Source: an uncultured Eubacteriales bacterium (GTDB taxonomy: Bacteria > Bacillota > Clostridia > Oscillospirales > CAG-272). From it: a stretch of DNA of 16,556 nt. The notes beneath the pieces were generated by a model, which did not search any database, was not told the origin of the DNA, and saw only the letters and a list, made by a program, of their open reading frames with translations. Each line of letters starts with the position of its first letter. The first letter of the stretch is position 1. The stretch is from positions 1 to 16,556 of the forward strand of contig CAKRQU010000029.1 of NCBI GenBank assembly GCA_934394585.1, in the 5' to 3' direction. Made by a program: the position numbers and the translations under genes. This document shows, in pieces, positions 7,701-13,764 of the stretch.

Positions 7701-8135
7701 TTATCTCCCGCCATGGGCGAGGCGGAAAGCGATATTGCTCCCGAGCGAAACGGCGAGCGATATCAGATACCAGAAAAACGAATACAAAAGGCATATCTGC
7801 CCCATCAGCTGAAAATGCATATCGGAATAATCCCATACAGCCATGCCGAGGGCGATATTCACGACGCATCCCACGGCAAATTCCAGTGCCGTTATGCCCG
7901 CCATGCATACAAGTGCGCGCAGAAAAACGCTGTGCTTTCTCATGGTGCTGTTTACCGTATGCATGAAAAGAAGGCACAGCCCGCCGCACAGCACCATGCT
8001 CGGGTGCGTCCTGCCGCGCCATAATATTTCTATCAGCCCGTAGCCGAAACCGCCGAAAAGAAGCGTCATCACATATCTGCAGCCGGCGCGCGGCTTTCCC
8101 GAAAAATCGGCATATATGAAATTATTTTTCTTCAT
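7701..8135 (-). CDS. CmpB-like multi-spanning membrane protein (putative ABC-transporter type IV family)
   Basis: A 144-residue integral membrane protein with about four hydrophobic segments (~20-37, 43-60, 70-100, 113-137). The conserved pattern FGYGLIEILWRGRTHPSM near the N-terminus and WDYSD...GQICLLYSFFW near the C-terminus match the family named putative ABC-transporter type IV or CmpB-like. The family's transporter label rests on weak evidence, and no ATPase is encoded nearby. The start codon lies 14 bp inside the end of tepA, with GAGGAG as ribosome binding site, which points to translational coupling with the ClpP-like protein. The actual role is unknown. Confidence 0.75.
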   Translation of the reverse strand: MKKNNFIYADFSGKPRAGCRYVMTLLFGGFGYGLIEILWRGRTHPSMVLCGGLCLLFMHTVNSTMRKHSVFLRALVCMAGITALEFAVGCVVNIALGMAVWDYSDMHFQLMGQICLLYSFFWYLISLAVSLGSNIAFRLAHGGR

Positions 8136-8805
8136 TTTGCGCTCTCCTCTTTTCCTCTATCATTTTCTTCAGAGCCGATATCGCTTCGCTCAGTCCGCCC
8201 ACTCTGTCCACCAGTCCCAGCTCCGCCGCGCGCGCCCCGTCTATCACGGTGCCCATATCTGTGGAAAGCTCGCTCGTATTCATCAGCAGTCCCGTCAGTA
8301 TATCGCGCTGTATATGCGAATGCGAAACAATGAAATTCGTCACTCTTTCCTGCATGCGGGAAAGATTTTCAAAAGCCTGCGGCACGCCGAGCACGGTCCC
8401 GTTTATGCGCACGGGATGGAGCGTCATCGTGGCGCTCGGCACGATGAACGAGCGTCGGCACGAAACGGCAATCGGCACGCCTATGGAATGCCCGCCGCCC
8501 AGCACCAGAGAAACCGTAGGTTTGCTCATTCCCGAAAGAAGCTCCGCTATGGCGAGTCCCGCCTCCACATCGCCGCCCACGGTATTTATCAGCACCAGCA
8601 GCCCGTCCACGGCTTCGCTTTCCTCCACGGCGACCAGCAGGGGCAATATATGCTCGTATTTCGTCGCTTTTCCTCCGCCCGTCAACTCATAATGCCCCTC
8701 TATCTGCCCGATTATCGTGACGGAATGTATCGTATATGCCCCGTTTTTTGTCACGACCGAGCCGTCTTCACCCGCCGCCGCGCCTTTCTTTTCTTCATCA
8801 TTCAT
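8122..8805 (-). CDS. tepA: TepA/ClpP-type serine protease
   Basis: ClpP-fold protease (peptidase family S14) of the TepA group, reported in Bacillus to affect protein secretion and degradation in spores. The nucleophile is Ser107 in GGGHSIGVP. The catalytic His130 lies in ATMTLHPVRINGTVLG, and Asp183 in STDMGTVIDG is the likely third residue. NTVGGDVEAGLAIAELL (74-90) matches the ClpP oxyanion/handle region. The first 20 residues are charged and have no signal peptide, so it is probably cytoplasmic. At 227 residues it has normal family length. AAAGGAG precedes the ATG. First gene of the minus-strand cluster; it overlaps the membrane protein gene by 14 bp. Whether it works with a Clp ATPase cannot be told here. 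Confidence 0.88.
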   Translation of the reverse strand: MNDEEKKGAAAGEDGSVVTKNGAYTIHSVTIIGQIEGHYELTGGGKATKYEHILPLLVAVEESEAVDGLLVLINTVGGDVEAGLAIAELLSGMSKPTVSLVLGGGHSIGVPIAVSCRRSFIVPSATMTLHPVRINGTVLGVPQAFENLSRMQERVTNFIVSHSHIQRDILTGLLMNTSELSTDMGTVIDGARAAELGLVDRVGGLSEAISALKKMIEEKRRAQNEEK

Positions 8806-8832
8806 GAAATTTTCTCCTTTGCTTTTTCTTTC

Positions 8833-8862
8833 TTTATTGCGATTATTCCCAAGTCTTGTAAA
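8833..8862 (-). promoter_or_regulatory. Weak candidate promoter of tepA cluster
   Basis: On the minus strand, TTTACA (8862-8857), an 18-nt spacer and AATAAA (8838-8833), placing a start about 20 nt before the tepA ATG. The -10 box matches the consensus at four of six positions. A perfect 10-bp palindrome CCCGCGCGGG (8872-8881) lies just upstream and could be a regulator site. Confidence 0.3.
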
Positions 8863-8919
8863 AATTTTCCGCCCGCGCGGGAATAATTTGAAAATTTATA
8901 AAAAAATTCGAATTTATCA

Positions 8920-8948
8920 TTTACATTTCACCTGTTTTGATTTATAAT
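8920..8948 (+). promoter_or_regulatory. Promoter of pduL operon
   Basis: TTTACA (8920-8925), exact 17-nt spacer, consensus TATAAT (8943-8948). The predicted start is near 8955, about 70 nt before the pduL ATG. Confidence 0.8.
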
Positions 8949-8958
8949 ATATAGGTAT

Positions 8959-8981
8959 ATTGCCCGACTTCGCGGGTCAAT
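8959..8981 (+). promoter_or_regulatory. Hairpin at 5' end of pduL operon mRNA
   Basis: ATTG-CCCG pairs with CGGG-(T)-CAAT around a 6-nt loop. It starts only about four bases after the predicted transcription start, so it is probably a 5'-end stability element. It is too small for a riboswitch. Confidence 0.45.
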
Positions 8982-9024
8982 CTGAAATTCAGCGTCACAA
9001 AGGGGCGCGGAAAGGAAAATTATT

Positions 9025-9597
9025 ATGGAAAATAAAATTCTGGTAGAAACCTCGGCAAGACATGTACATCTTACGGCTGAAGCAGTGGAGGCTCTTTTCG
9101 GAAAAGGCTATAAGCTCACCGTGAAAAAGCCGCTCAGTCAGCCCGGTCAGTATGCTTGTGAGGAGAGAGTTACTGTTGTGGGTCCCAAAAAGGAGATAGC
9201 GAATGTTATCATTCTCGGTCCGGAAAGAAAAGCCTGCCAGGTGGAGGTTTCGCTCACCGATGCAAGAACTCTCGGAGTTTCCGCTCCCGTCCGTGAATCC
9301 GGCGATATCGCAGGCTCCGCAGGCTGCAAACTCGTCGGCCCCGCAGGAGAAATCGAGCTTACAGAGGGCGTGATCGCCGCAAAGCGTCACATTCACCTCA
9401 CTCCCGAAGCAGCCGCAGATCTCGGCGTCGCCGACAAGGAAATCGTGAGCGTCGCTCTCGATACGGAACGCAGTCTGGTTTTCGGCGATGTGGTAATCCG
9501 CGTCAGCGATAAATTCGCTCCCGCAATGCACATCGATACCGATGAATCAAATGCCGCCTGTGCTTTCGGTACATGCTACGGTAAAATAGTAAAATAA
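9025..9597 (+). CDS. pduL: Phosphate propanoyltransferase (PduL-type phosphotransacylase)
   Basis: PduL family: exchanges CoA for phosphate on short acyl-CoA (propionyl-CoA or acetyl-CoA), giving acyl phosphate that acetate kinase can turn into ATP. Two HxH zinc motifs of the two beta-barrel domains are present: H13/H15 in SARHVHLT and H122/H124 in AKRHIHLTP. The typical VRESGDIAGSAG follows the first barrel. The protein begins directly at the first barrel and lacks the N-terminal encapsulation peptide of microcompartment PduL; no shell genes are nearby, so it is probably a free cytoplasmic Pta substitute. AAAGGA precedes the ATG. First gene of a three-gene operon, 27 nt before the next. Confidence 0.93.
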   Translation: MENKILVETSARHVHLTAEAVEALFGKGYKLTVKKPLSQPGQYACEERVTVVGPKKEIANVIILGPERKACQVEVSLTDARTLGVSAPVRESGDIAGSAGCKLVGPAGEIELTEGVIAAKRHIHLTPEAAADLGVADKEIVSVALDTERSLVFGDVVIRVSDKFAPAMHIDTDESNAACAFGTCYGKIVK

Positions 9598-9624
9598 GGA
9601 AATAAAAACAAGGAGAATAAACAA

Positions 9625-10332
9625 ATGGAAGACAAGAATATTGTATATTCAACGGAAGTAGATTCCATGTGCTGTGTAGCCAAAGGTCCCGATCACGGAC
9701 CCGCTCCCATTCCCGAAGAGGGCAAATGGGTTCAGGCAAAGCAGATCACGGATATTTCCGGCTATACTCACGGTGTGGGCTGGTGTGCTCCTCAGCAGGG
9801 CGCCTGCAAGCTCTCGCTCAATGTTAAAAACGGCGTTATCGAAGAAGCGCTCGTAGAAACGGTAGGTTGCTCCGGTATGACACATTCCGCCGCTATGGCA
9901 GCTGAAATCCTCCCCGGAAAAACCATACTCGAAGCGCTCAATACCGACCTCGTATGCGACGCTATCAATACGGCTATGAGAGAACTTTTCCTCCAGATAG
10001 TATACGGACGTACACAGTCCGCTTTTTCTGAGGGCGGTCTTGTCGTAGGCGCAGGTATGGAAGACCTCGGCAAAGGTGCACGTTCCATGGTAGGTACCAT
10101 GTACGGCACGAGAGCAAAAGGTGTCCGTTACCTCGAAATGACAGAAGGCTACTGCACGAGAATGGCTCTCGACGAGGACGGTCAGGTAATAGGATATGAA
10201 TTTGTTTCCCTCGGCAAAATGACCGATTTCATCAAAAAAGGCATGGAACCGAACGAAGCTTATGAAAAATCCAAAGGCACTTACGGCAGATTTGCCGAGG
10301 CTGCCAAGTATATCGACCCGAGAAAAGAGTAA
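9625..10332 (+). CDS. IscU/NifU-like Fe-S scaffold family protein
   Basis: A 235-residue protein. Residues ~53-105 follow the IscU/NifU N-terminal pattern: a cysteine loop (C54, C61), then KLSLNVKNGVIEEALVETVGC with C82 in the GCS position equivalent to GCG of IscU, then a KTILEA helix. It departs from canonical IscU. The N-terminus is longer, with a CC pair at 16-17 and further cysteines at C111 and C177, and the third IscU cysteine has no clear counterpart. The C-terminal ~100 residues (EGYCTRMALDEDGQVIGYEF and on) are not part of IscU. AAGGAG lies before the ATG; the next gene starts 14 nt after the stop. This family commonly stands next to GGGtGRT genes in anaerobes (from memory). Fe-S binding is likely; a scaffold role is only inferred. 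Confidence 0.85.
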   Translation: MEDKNIVYSTEVDSMCCVAKGPDHGPAPIPEEGKWVQAKQITDISGYTHGVGWCAPQQGACKLSLNVKNGVIEEALVETVGCSGMTHSAAMAAEILPGKTILEALNTDLVCDAINTAMRELFLQIVYGRTQSAFSEGGLVVGAGMEDLGKGARSMVGTMYGTRAKGVRYLEMTEGYCTRMALDEDGQVIGYEFVSLGKMTDFIKKGMEPNEAYEKSKGTYGRFAEAAKYIDPRKE

Positions 10333-10346
10333 GGAGGCGGAGCAAG

Positions 10347-11348
10347 ATGGCATTATTTGAAGGATATGAGAGAAGAGTTGATAAAATCAACGGTGTTCTC
10401 GCAAATTACGGTATCAAATCTATCGAGGAATGCAAGGAAATCACACTTGCCGCAGGCATAGATTGCGATAAAATAGTAAGAGAAACTCAGCCTATCTGCT
10501 TTGAAAACGCTGTATGGGCTTACACAGTAGGTGCGGCTATCGCTCTGAAAACAGGCTGCACAAAAGCAGCGGATGCTTCCGCCGCTATCGGTATAGGACT
10601 TCAGGCTTTCTGTATCCCCGGTTCCGTTGCCGAAAACCGCAAAGTCGGTCTGGGTCACGGTAATCTCGGCAAAATGCTTCTTTCCGAGGAAACGGAATGC
10701 TTCTGCTTCCTCGCAGGTCACGAATCTTTTGCCGCAGCAGAGGGCGCTATCAAAATAGCTCTCAATGCAAACAAGGTGCGTGTAAAACCGCTCCGCGTTA
10801 TACTCAACGGTCTCGGCAAAGACGCTGCTTTCATCATTTCGAGAATAAACGGCTTCACTTATGTAAAGACAGAATTCGATCCCTACACGGAAACAGTGAA
10901 AGTTGTTTCCGAAACAGCATATTCCAAAGGTCCCCGCGCGGCTGTAAAATGCTATGGCGCAGACAATGTTCCCGAGGGTGTGGCTATAATGAAGCTCGAG
11001 AATGTCGGCGTTTCCATCACAGGCAACTCCACAAACCCGACTCGTTTCCAGCATCCCGTAGCCGGCACATACAAGAAATGGTGTGTTGAAAACGGCAAGA
11101 AATATTTCTCCGTTGCATCCGGCGGCGGCACGGGCAGAACACTTCACCCCGACAATATGGCAGCAGGTCCTTCCAGCTACGGTATGACGGATACTATGGG
11201 CAGAATGCACAGCGACGCACAGTTTGCAGGTTCTTCCTCCGTTCCCGCGCATGTCGAAATGATGGGACTTATCGGTATGGGCAACAACCCGATGGTTGGC
11301 GCTACGGTTGCCGTTGCAGTTGCAGTAGAAGAAAGCTTCAAGAAATAA
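10347..11348 (+). CDS. GGGtGRT family protein, unknown function
   Basis: A 333-residue protein of the family named for the motif GGGtGRT, here GGGTGRT at 259-265 inside ASGGGTGRTLHPDN. Nine cysteines are spread along the chain (29, 40, 51, 71, 89, 118, 120, 202, 246), including a CFC at 118-120. Other Gly/His-rich segments are GLGHGNLGKMLLSEE (101-115) and LAGHESFAAAEGA (122-134). There is no signal peptide or strong membrane segment. The C-terminal GATVAVAVAVEES is a buried strand or helix rather than an anchor. The function is not established in the literature I know. AAGGAGG precedes the ATG. Last gene of the operon, followed by a clear terminator. Confidence 0.9.
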   Translation: MALFEGYERRVDKINGVLANYGIKSIEECKEITLAAGIDCDKIVRETQPICFENAVWAYTVGAAIALKTGCTKAADASAAIGIGLQAFCIPGSVAENRKVGLGHGNLGKMLLSEETECFCFLAGHESFAAAEGAIKIALNANKVRVKPLRVILNGLGKDAAFIISRINGFTYVKTEFDPYTETVKVVSETAYSKGPRAAVKCYGADNVPEGVAIMKLENVGVSITGNSTNPTRFQHPVAGTYKKWCVENGKKYFSVASGGGTGRTLHPDNMAAGPSSYGMTDTMGRMHSDAQFAGSSSVPAHVEMMGLIGMGNNPMVGATVAVAVAVEESFKK

Positions 11349-11351
11349 CCG

Positions 11352-11375
11352 TACTTTTCTTTGAAAAGAAAAGTA
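11352..11375. repeat. GTACTTTT palindrome, variant copy 2
   Basis: Arms TACTTTTCTT and AAGAAAAGTA around a short TGAA loop, only 3 nt after the GGGtGRT stop codon. Confidence 0.7.
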
Positions 11376-11431
11376 GGCAAAAGAAACTTTAGTGGTTGGT
11401 GCGCTGAAGTTTTATAAGGCAAAAATTTAAG

Positions 11432-11461
11432 GCAGGAAATCCTCGGATTTCCTGCTTTTTT
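11432..11461 (+). terminator. Rho-independent terminator of pduL operon
   Basis: Perfect 10-bp stem GCAGGAAATC / GATTTCCTGC with a CTCG tetraloop (11432-11455) and six T residues (11456-11461). It lies about 84 nt after the GGGtGRT stop codon, past a separate hairpin at 11352-11375. Confidence 0.92.
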
Positions 11462-11555
11462 GTGCTGAAAGTTACTTTGTCCCGACGAGGGGATGGATCG
11501 CGCTTTTTATAAAAGCGCAGAAAAGCTACTTTTCTCCTCGCAGGAGAACGTGGGC

Positions 11556-11579
11556 GTACTTTTGCGTGACCAAAAGTAC
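11556..11579. repeat. GTACTTTT palindrome, copy 3
   Basis: Arms GTACTTTTG and CAAAAGTAC around CGTGAC. The closing pair is G:C where copies 1 and 4 have C:G, a paired change that keeps the stem. Confidence 0.8.
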
Positions 11580-11640
11580 CAAAAGTCAAAAAGAGGAATG
11601 CTTTCCTCTTTTAAACACCTTCTGTCGCCTCGCGGCGACT

Positions 11641-11992
11641 CGTGCGAACATACTGCCCAGACAGTCCGACCGTAGACTAAACCGGAAGCGCGGTTCAGAC
11701 CCCCGCTTAACTCGGACTTTAGTCTGTACGGATTTCAGCTAAAATTTCCCCAGCTCGATGTCCATCAAGCCATGCTCGATTTGGTGGAGTTTAGCCTATA
11801 GTGGGAAGCATAGCGAAACTTTCGGCGTGGCACTACCCACCCCGTCGAATCTGCTCGCTTTTTGCGGCATACTATGTTCGCACGCGCGGTATGGCTGATG
11901 ATGCGCGGAGAGATGAGCAAAGGTTTTTTGCTTTTGCTATCTATAGTACATACTTTCCGCGCATTACTTCCCGCGGCTGACTCGACGGGGTG
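11641..11992. other. Candidate structured RNA or element remnant
   Basis: Compact set of long-range inverted repeats. CGTGCGAACATA (11641-11652) pairs perfectly with 11873-11884. Inside it, AGACTAAA (11674-11681) pairs with TTTAGTCT (11718-11725), with nested CCG/CGG and AAGCG/CGCTT. CACCCCGTCGA (11838-11848) pairs with TCGACGGGGTG (11982-11992). ATGCGCGGA near 11901 pairs with TCCGCGCAT near 11963. No open frame of quality covers it. I match it to no RNA family I know; it could also be a decayed mobile element. Confidence 0.35.
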
Positions 11993-12040
11993 CGAGGTAG
12001 TTTGCAAAGGAGGGCGAGGAGCCTTCCTTTGATGACTTTT
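11980..12040 (+). repeat. 61-nt repeat core, direct orientation
   Basis: Identical over all 61 bases to the reverse complement of 16491-16551; its last 18 bases are also the first 18 of the window. It contains an internal hairpin with arms CAAAGGA and TCCTTTG plus GGC/GCC (12004-12030), and begins with a TCGACGGGGTG that can pair with 11838-11848. Confidence 0.9.
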
Positions 12041-12059
12041 ACCGCGATTTTCGTCAGTG

Positions 12060-12100
12060 AAAAGCGCGATCGTACCTCGGGCGACCGCAGTCGCCCGCCC
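12060..12100 (+). repeat. 41-nt direct repeat, copy 2
   Basis: Identical to 38-78. Its hairpin is at 12078-12097. It lies 20 bases past the 61-nt core, the same order as in copy A. Confidence 0.9.
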
Positions 12101-12234
12101 TCATCTTTGGAAAAGAAGAACAATCTCTCAGTCATGGCTGCGCCATGACAGCTCAGACCCTTTCTCGGCGAAGCCAAGCAACGTGCTTCGCGCATTGCTT
12201 AATTTTCTTTGCACAAAGAAAAATGAGCCTTTTG

Positions 12235-12258
12235 GTACTTTTCTTCACAGAAAAGTAC
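12235..12258. repeat. GTACTTTT palindrome, copy 4
   Basis: Arms GTACTTTTC and GAAAAGTAC around TTCACA. A TTTCTC/GAGAAA hairpin follows, as in copy A. Confidence 0.8.
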
Positions 12259-12291
12259 GCCCACGTTTCTCGGTGGAGAAAGAAACTTTCA

Positions 12292-12311
12292 CGGGCGATT
12301 GCAGTCGCCCG
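12292..12311. repeat. GGGCGAC-type hairpin, wobble variant
   Basis: Arms CGGGCGAT and GTCGCCCG around TGCA; relative to the copies at 56-75 and 12078-12097 one C:G pair becomes T:G, still pairable in RNA. Confidence 0.7.
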
Positions 12312-12540
12312 CCTTCTTCTTTCTACGCAAAGAGCCAAGTGCGCGACTGCCGCCCGCTTCTTTTCCGCGCTTTTCTCCGAAAAAAAATCCCATACTGTTT
12401 TTATATATTTTTCGTACATTTTCGATTGTATTTTTGCATTGATATACTTTTTTTGAGCATTCAGCACAATCATTTAAACAAAAATAGCGCATAATACACA
12501 AAAAAACCGTCGGATTTTTAAATTTTGTGCAGATTTCCCA

Positions 12541-12569
12541 TTGACATTGAGAATAATAAATATTATACT
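12541..12569 (+). promoter_or_regulatory. Promoter of SIS-aldolase-prs operon
   Basis: Consensus TTGACA (12541-12546), exact 17-nt spacer, TATACT (12564-12569). The predicted start is near 12576, about 47 nt before the SIS gene ATG. The flanking DNA is AT-rich. Confidence 0.85.
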
Positions 12570-12622
12570 GTAAATGAAATGATGAGATTTTGTCGCGATA
12601 TTCCGAAAGGAGATATATAATA

Positions 12623-13681
12623 ATGATAAATCTTGAAAAAGAAATACGTGAACAGCCCCATGTTCTCGCTTCGATTGCCGAAGTGAATAAAAAAGCGCTC
12701 TCGGAGCTGGCTTCCGAAATGAAAGTCAAAAACATACATAAAATCTATTTTGCAGCCAGAGGCACGAGCGATCATGCCGCCACTTATGCGCAGTATCTTT
12801 TCGCGCTTGTATGCGGTATTCCCTGCGGACTCGCTACGCCCTCCGTCATATCAAAATACGGTGCTGCGGTGGATTATTCCGATTCACTCGTGATAGGAAT
12901 TTCGCAATCCGGTGCGGCTGAAGATGTCATCGCCGTGATATCCGATGCGAAAAAGAGCGGCGCCATCACAGCCGGAATAACAAATATCACCGATTCGCAT
13001 CTGGCAAAAAGCGTGGATTTCCTTTTTGACTGCCATGCAGGCGCGGAAACAAGCATCGCCGCCACGAAAACTTTCACGGCGCAGATGATGATACTCGCGC
13101 TTCTCGCAGCTGAAATTTCCGGAAACAATGAACTGAAAAAAGCCCTTTCCGAAGTGCCGGAAGCAATGAGCGAGCTTCTCTCCTATATGCCCGAAACGCT
13201 TTCCGTTCTCACGGCAAAATATAAAGATATGAAAGGCGCCACCACGCTCGGCAGAGGCTTTGCTTATCCGATAGCACTGGAGGGCGCGCTGAAAATCCTC
13301 GAAACTAACTGCATAAAAGTACGCGGCTATGCCATATCCGATTTCCATCACGGACCGATAGCCCAGCTTCACAGCGGCGATCCCGTATTTGTAATCTCGC
13401 TCGACGGTCCCGTCGCTGACGATACCGACGCGATGATAGCAAGACTGAAAAATATCGGCACGGATATAATCGTGGTTTCCGACAGCGATAAATATTGCGA
13501 TGACGATACGATAACCACTCTGAAAATTCCGCAGATATCCGCGAGCGGTATCCCGGGAGACGCGCTGAATGTATTCACGGCAGCGACTGTATTCCAGCTT
13601 TTTGCCTGCAAACTCGCCGAAAACAGAGGCATCGACCCCGACGAATCCAAAACACTGAAAAAAGTTACTGTAACAGTTTGA
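12623..13681 (+). CDS. GlmS-like double-SIS sugar-phosphate isomerase/deaminase
   Basis: A 352-residue protein equivalent to the isomerase half of GlmS without the glutaminase domain, as in AgaS, FrlB and NagB-II type enzymes that act on amino-sugar or fructosamine phosphates. SIS 1 shows ARGTSDHAA (45-53), GISQSGAAEDV (92-102) and AGAETSIAATKTFTAQ (139-154). SIS 2 shows TTLGRGFAYPIALEGALKIL (207-226) and SDFHHGPIAQL (239-249), matching the catalytic His region of GlmS. The start was moved to the ATG at 12623, which has AAAGGAG (12606-12612) 10 nt upstream; the in-frame ATG at 12590 lies before that site and has no ribosome binding site of its own. The exact substrate is unknown. Confidence 0.88.
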   Translation: MINLEKEIREQPHVLASIAEVNKKALSELASEMKVKNIHKIYFAARGTSDHAATYAQYLFALVCGIPCGLATPSVISKYGAAVDYSDSLVIGISQSGAAEDVIAVISDAKKSGAITAGITNITDSHLAKSVDFLFDCHAGAETSIAATKTFTAQMMILALLAAEISGNNELKKALSEVPEAMSELLSYMPETLSVLTAKYKDMKGATTLGRGFAYPIALEGALKILETNCIKVRGYAISDFHHGPIAQLHSGDPVFVISLDGPVADDTDAMIARLKNIGTDIIVVSDSDKYCDDDTITTLKIPQISASGIPGDALNVFTAATVFQLFACKLAENRGIDPDESKTLKKVTVTV

Positions 13682-13764
13682 TTCTCACTCGAAAGAGATA
13701 AAATAAAACGCTGCGGCGGCGGCGCTGAGGAAAATTTACATGCCGCCGAGAAAAGGACAGGAAA

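Larger units (their letters stand above)
11349..12480. repeat. Mosaic hairpin-repeat region, copy B (about 1.1 kb, non-coding)
   Basis: Long stretch without a credible gene between the pduL operon and the SIS gene. It is made of successive inverted repeats: 11352-11375, terminator 11432-11461, GCGCTTTT/AAAAGCGC (11500-11518), TTCTCCT/AGGAGAA (11532-11548), 11556-11579, AAAAGAGGAA/TTCCTCTTTT (11589-11612), GTCGCC/GGCGAC (11624-11639), a larger folded segment 11641-11992, the 61-nt core, GGGCGAC hairpins, GTCATGG/CCATGAC (12131-12149), AAGCAA/TTGCTT (12176-12200), TTTTCTTTG/CAAAGAAAA (12203-12222) and 12235-12258. Parts recur at both window ends. Confidence 0.75.

Noticed and set aside
9025..9597. 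Bacterial microcompartment locus because of pduL
   Set aside because: No shell proteins, no encapsulation peptide at the PduL N-terminus, no diol or ethanolamine enzymes nearby.
10353..11252. 299-codon minus-strand open frame over the GGGtGRT gene
   Set aside because: Cys/Phe/Tyr-rich shadow frame without a ribosome binding site; the plus frame is a known family.
11838..11992. tmRNA-like string (GATTCGACGGGG on the minus strand, CTCGACGGGG on the plus strand)
   Set aside because: No matching acceptor-end partner, T-loop, CCA or tag-reading frame with alanines; the match is short and lies in repeat DNA.
11349..12480. CRISPR array or insertion sequence
   Set aside because: The repeats are unequal, unevenly spaced hairpins with no spacers, and no transposase or Cas gene is present.
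12057..12494. Plus-strand frame of 145 codons in the repeat region
   Set aside because: It runs through the hairpin repeats, and similar peptides arise at 17-220 only because the repeat DNA is the same; no ribosome binding site or domain.
12590..12622. Upstream ATG as start of the SIS protein
   Set aside because: The AAAGGAG site lies at 12606-12612, inside this stretch, and GlmS-like homology begins after the ATG at 12623.
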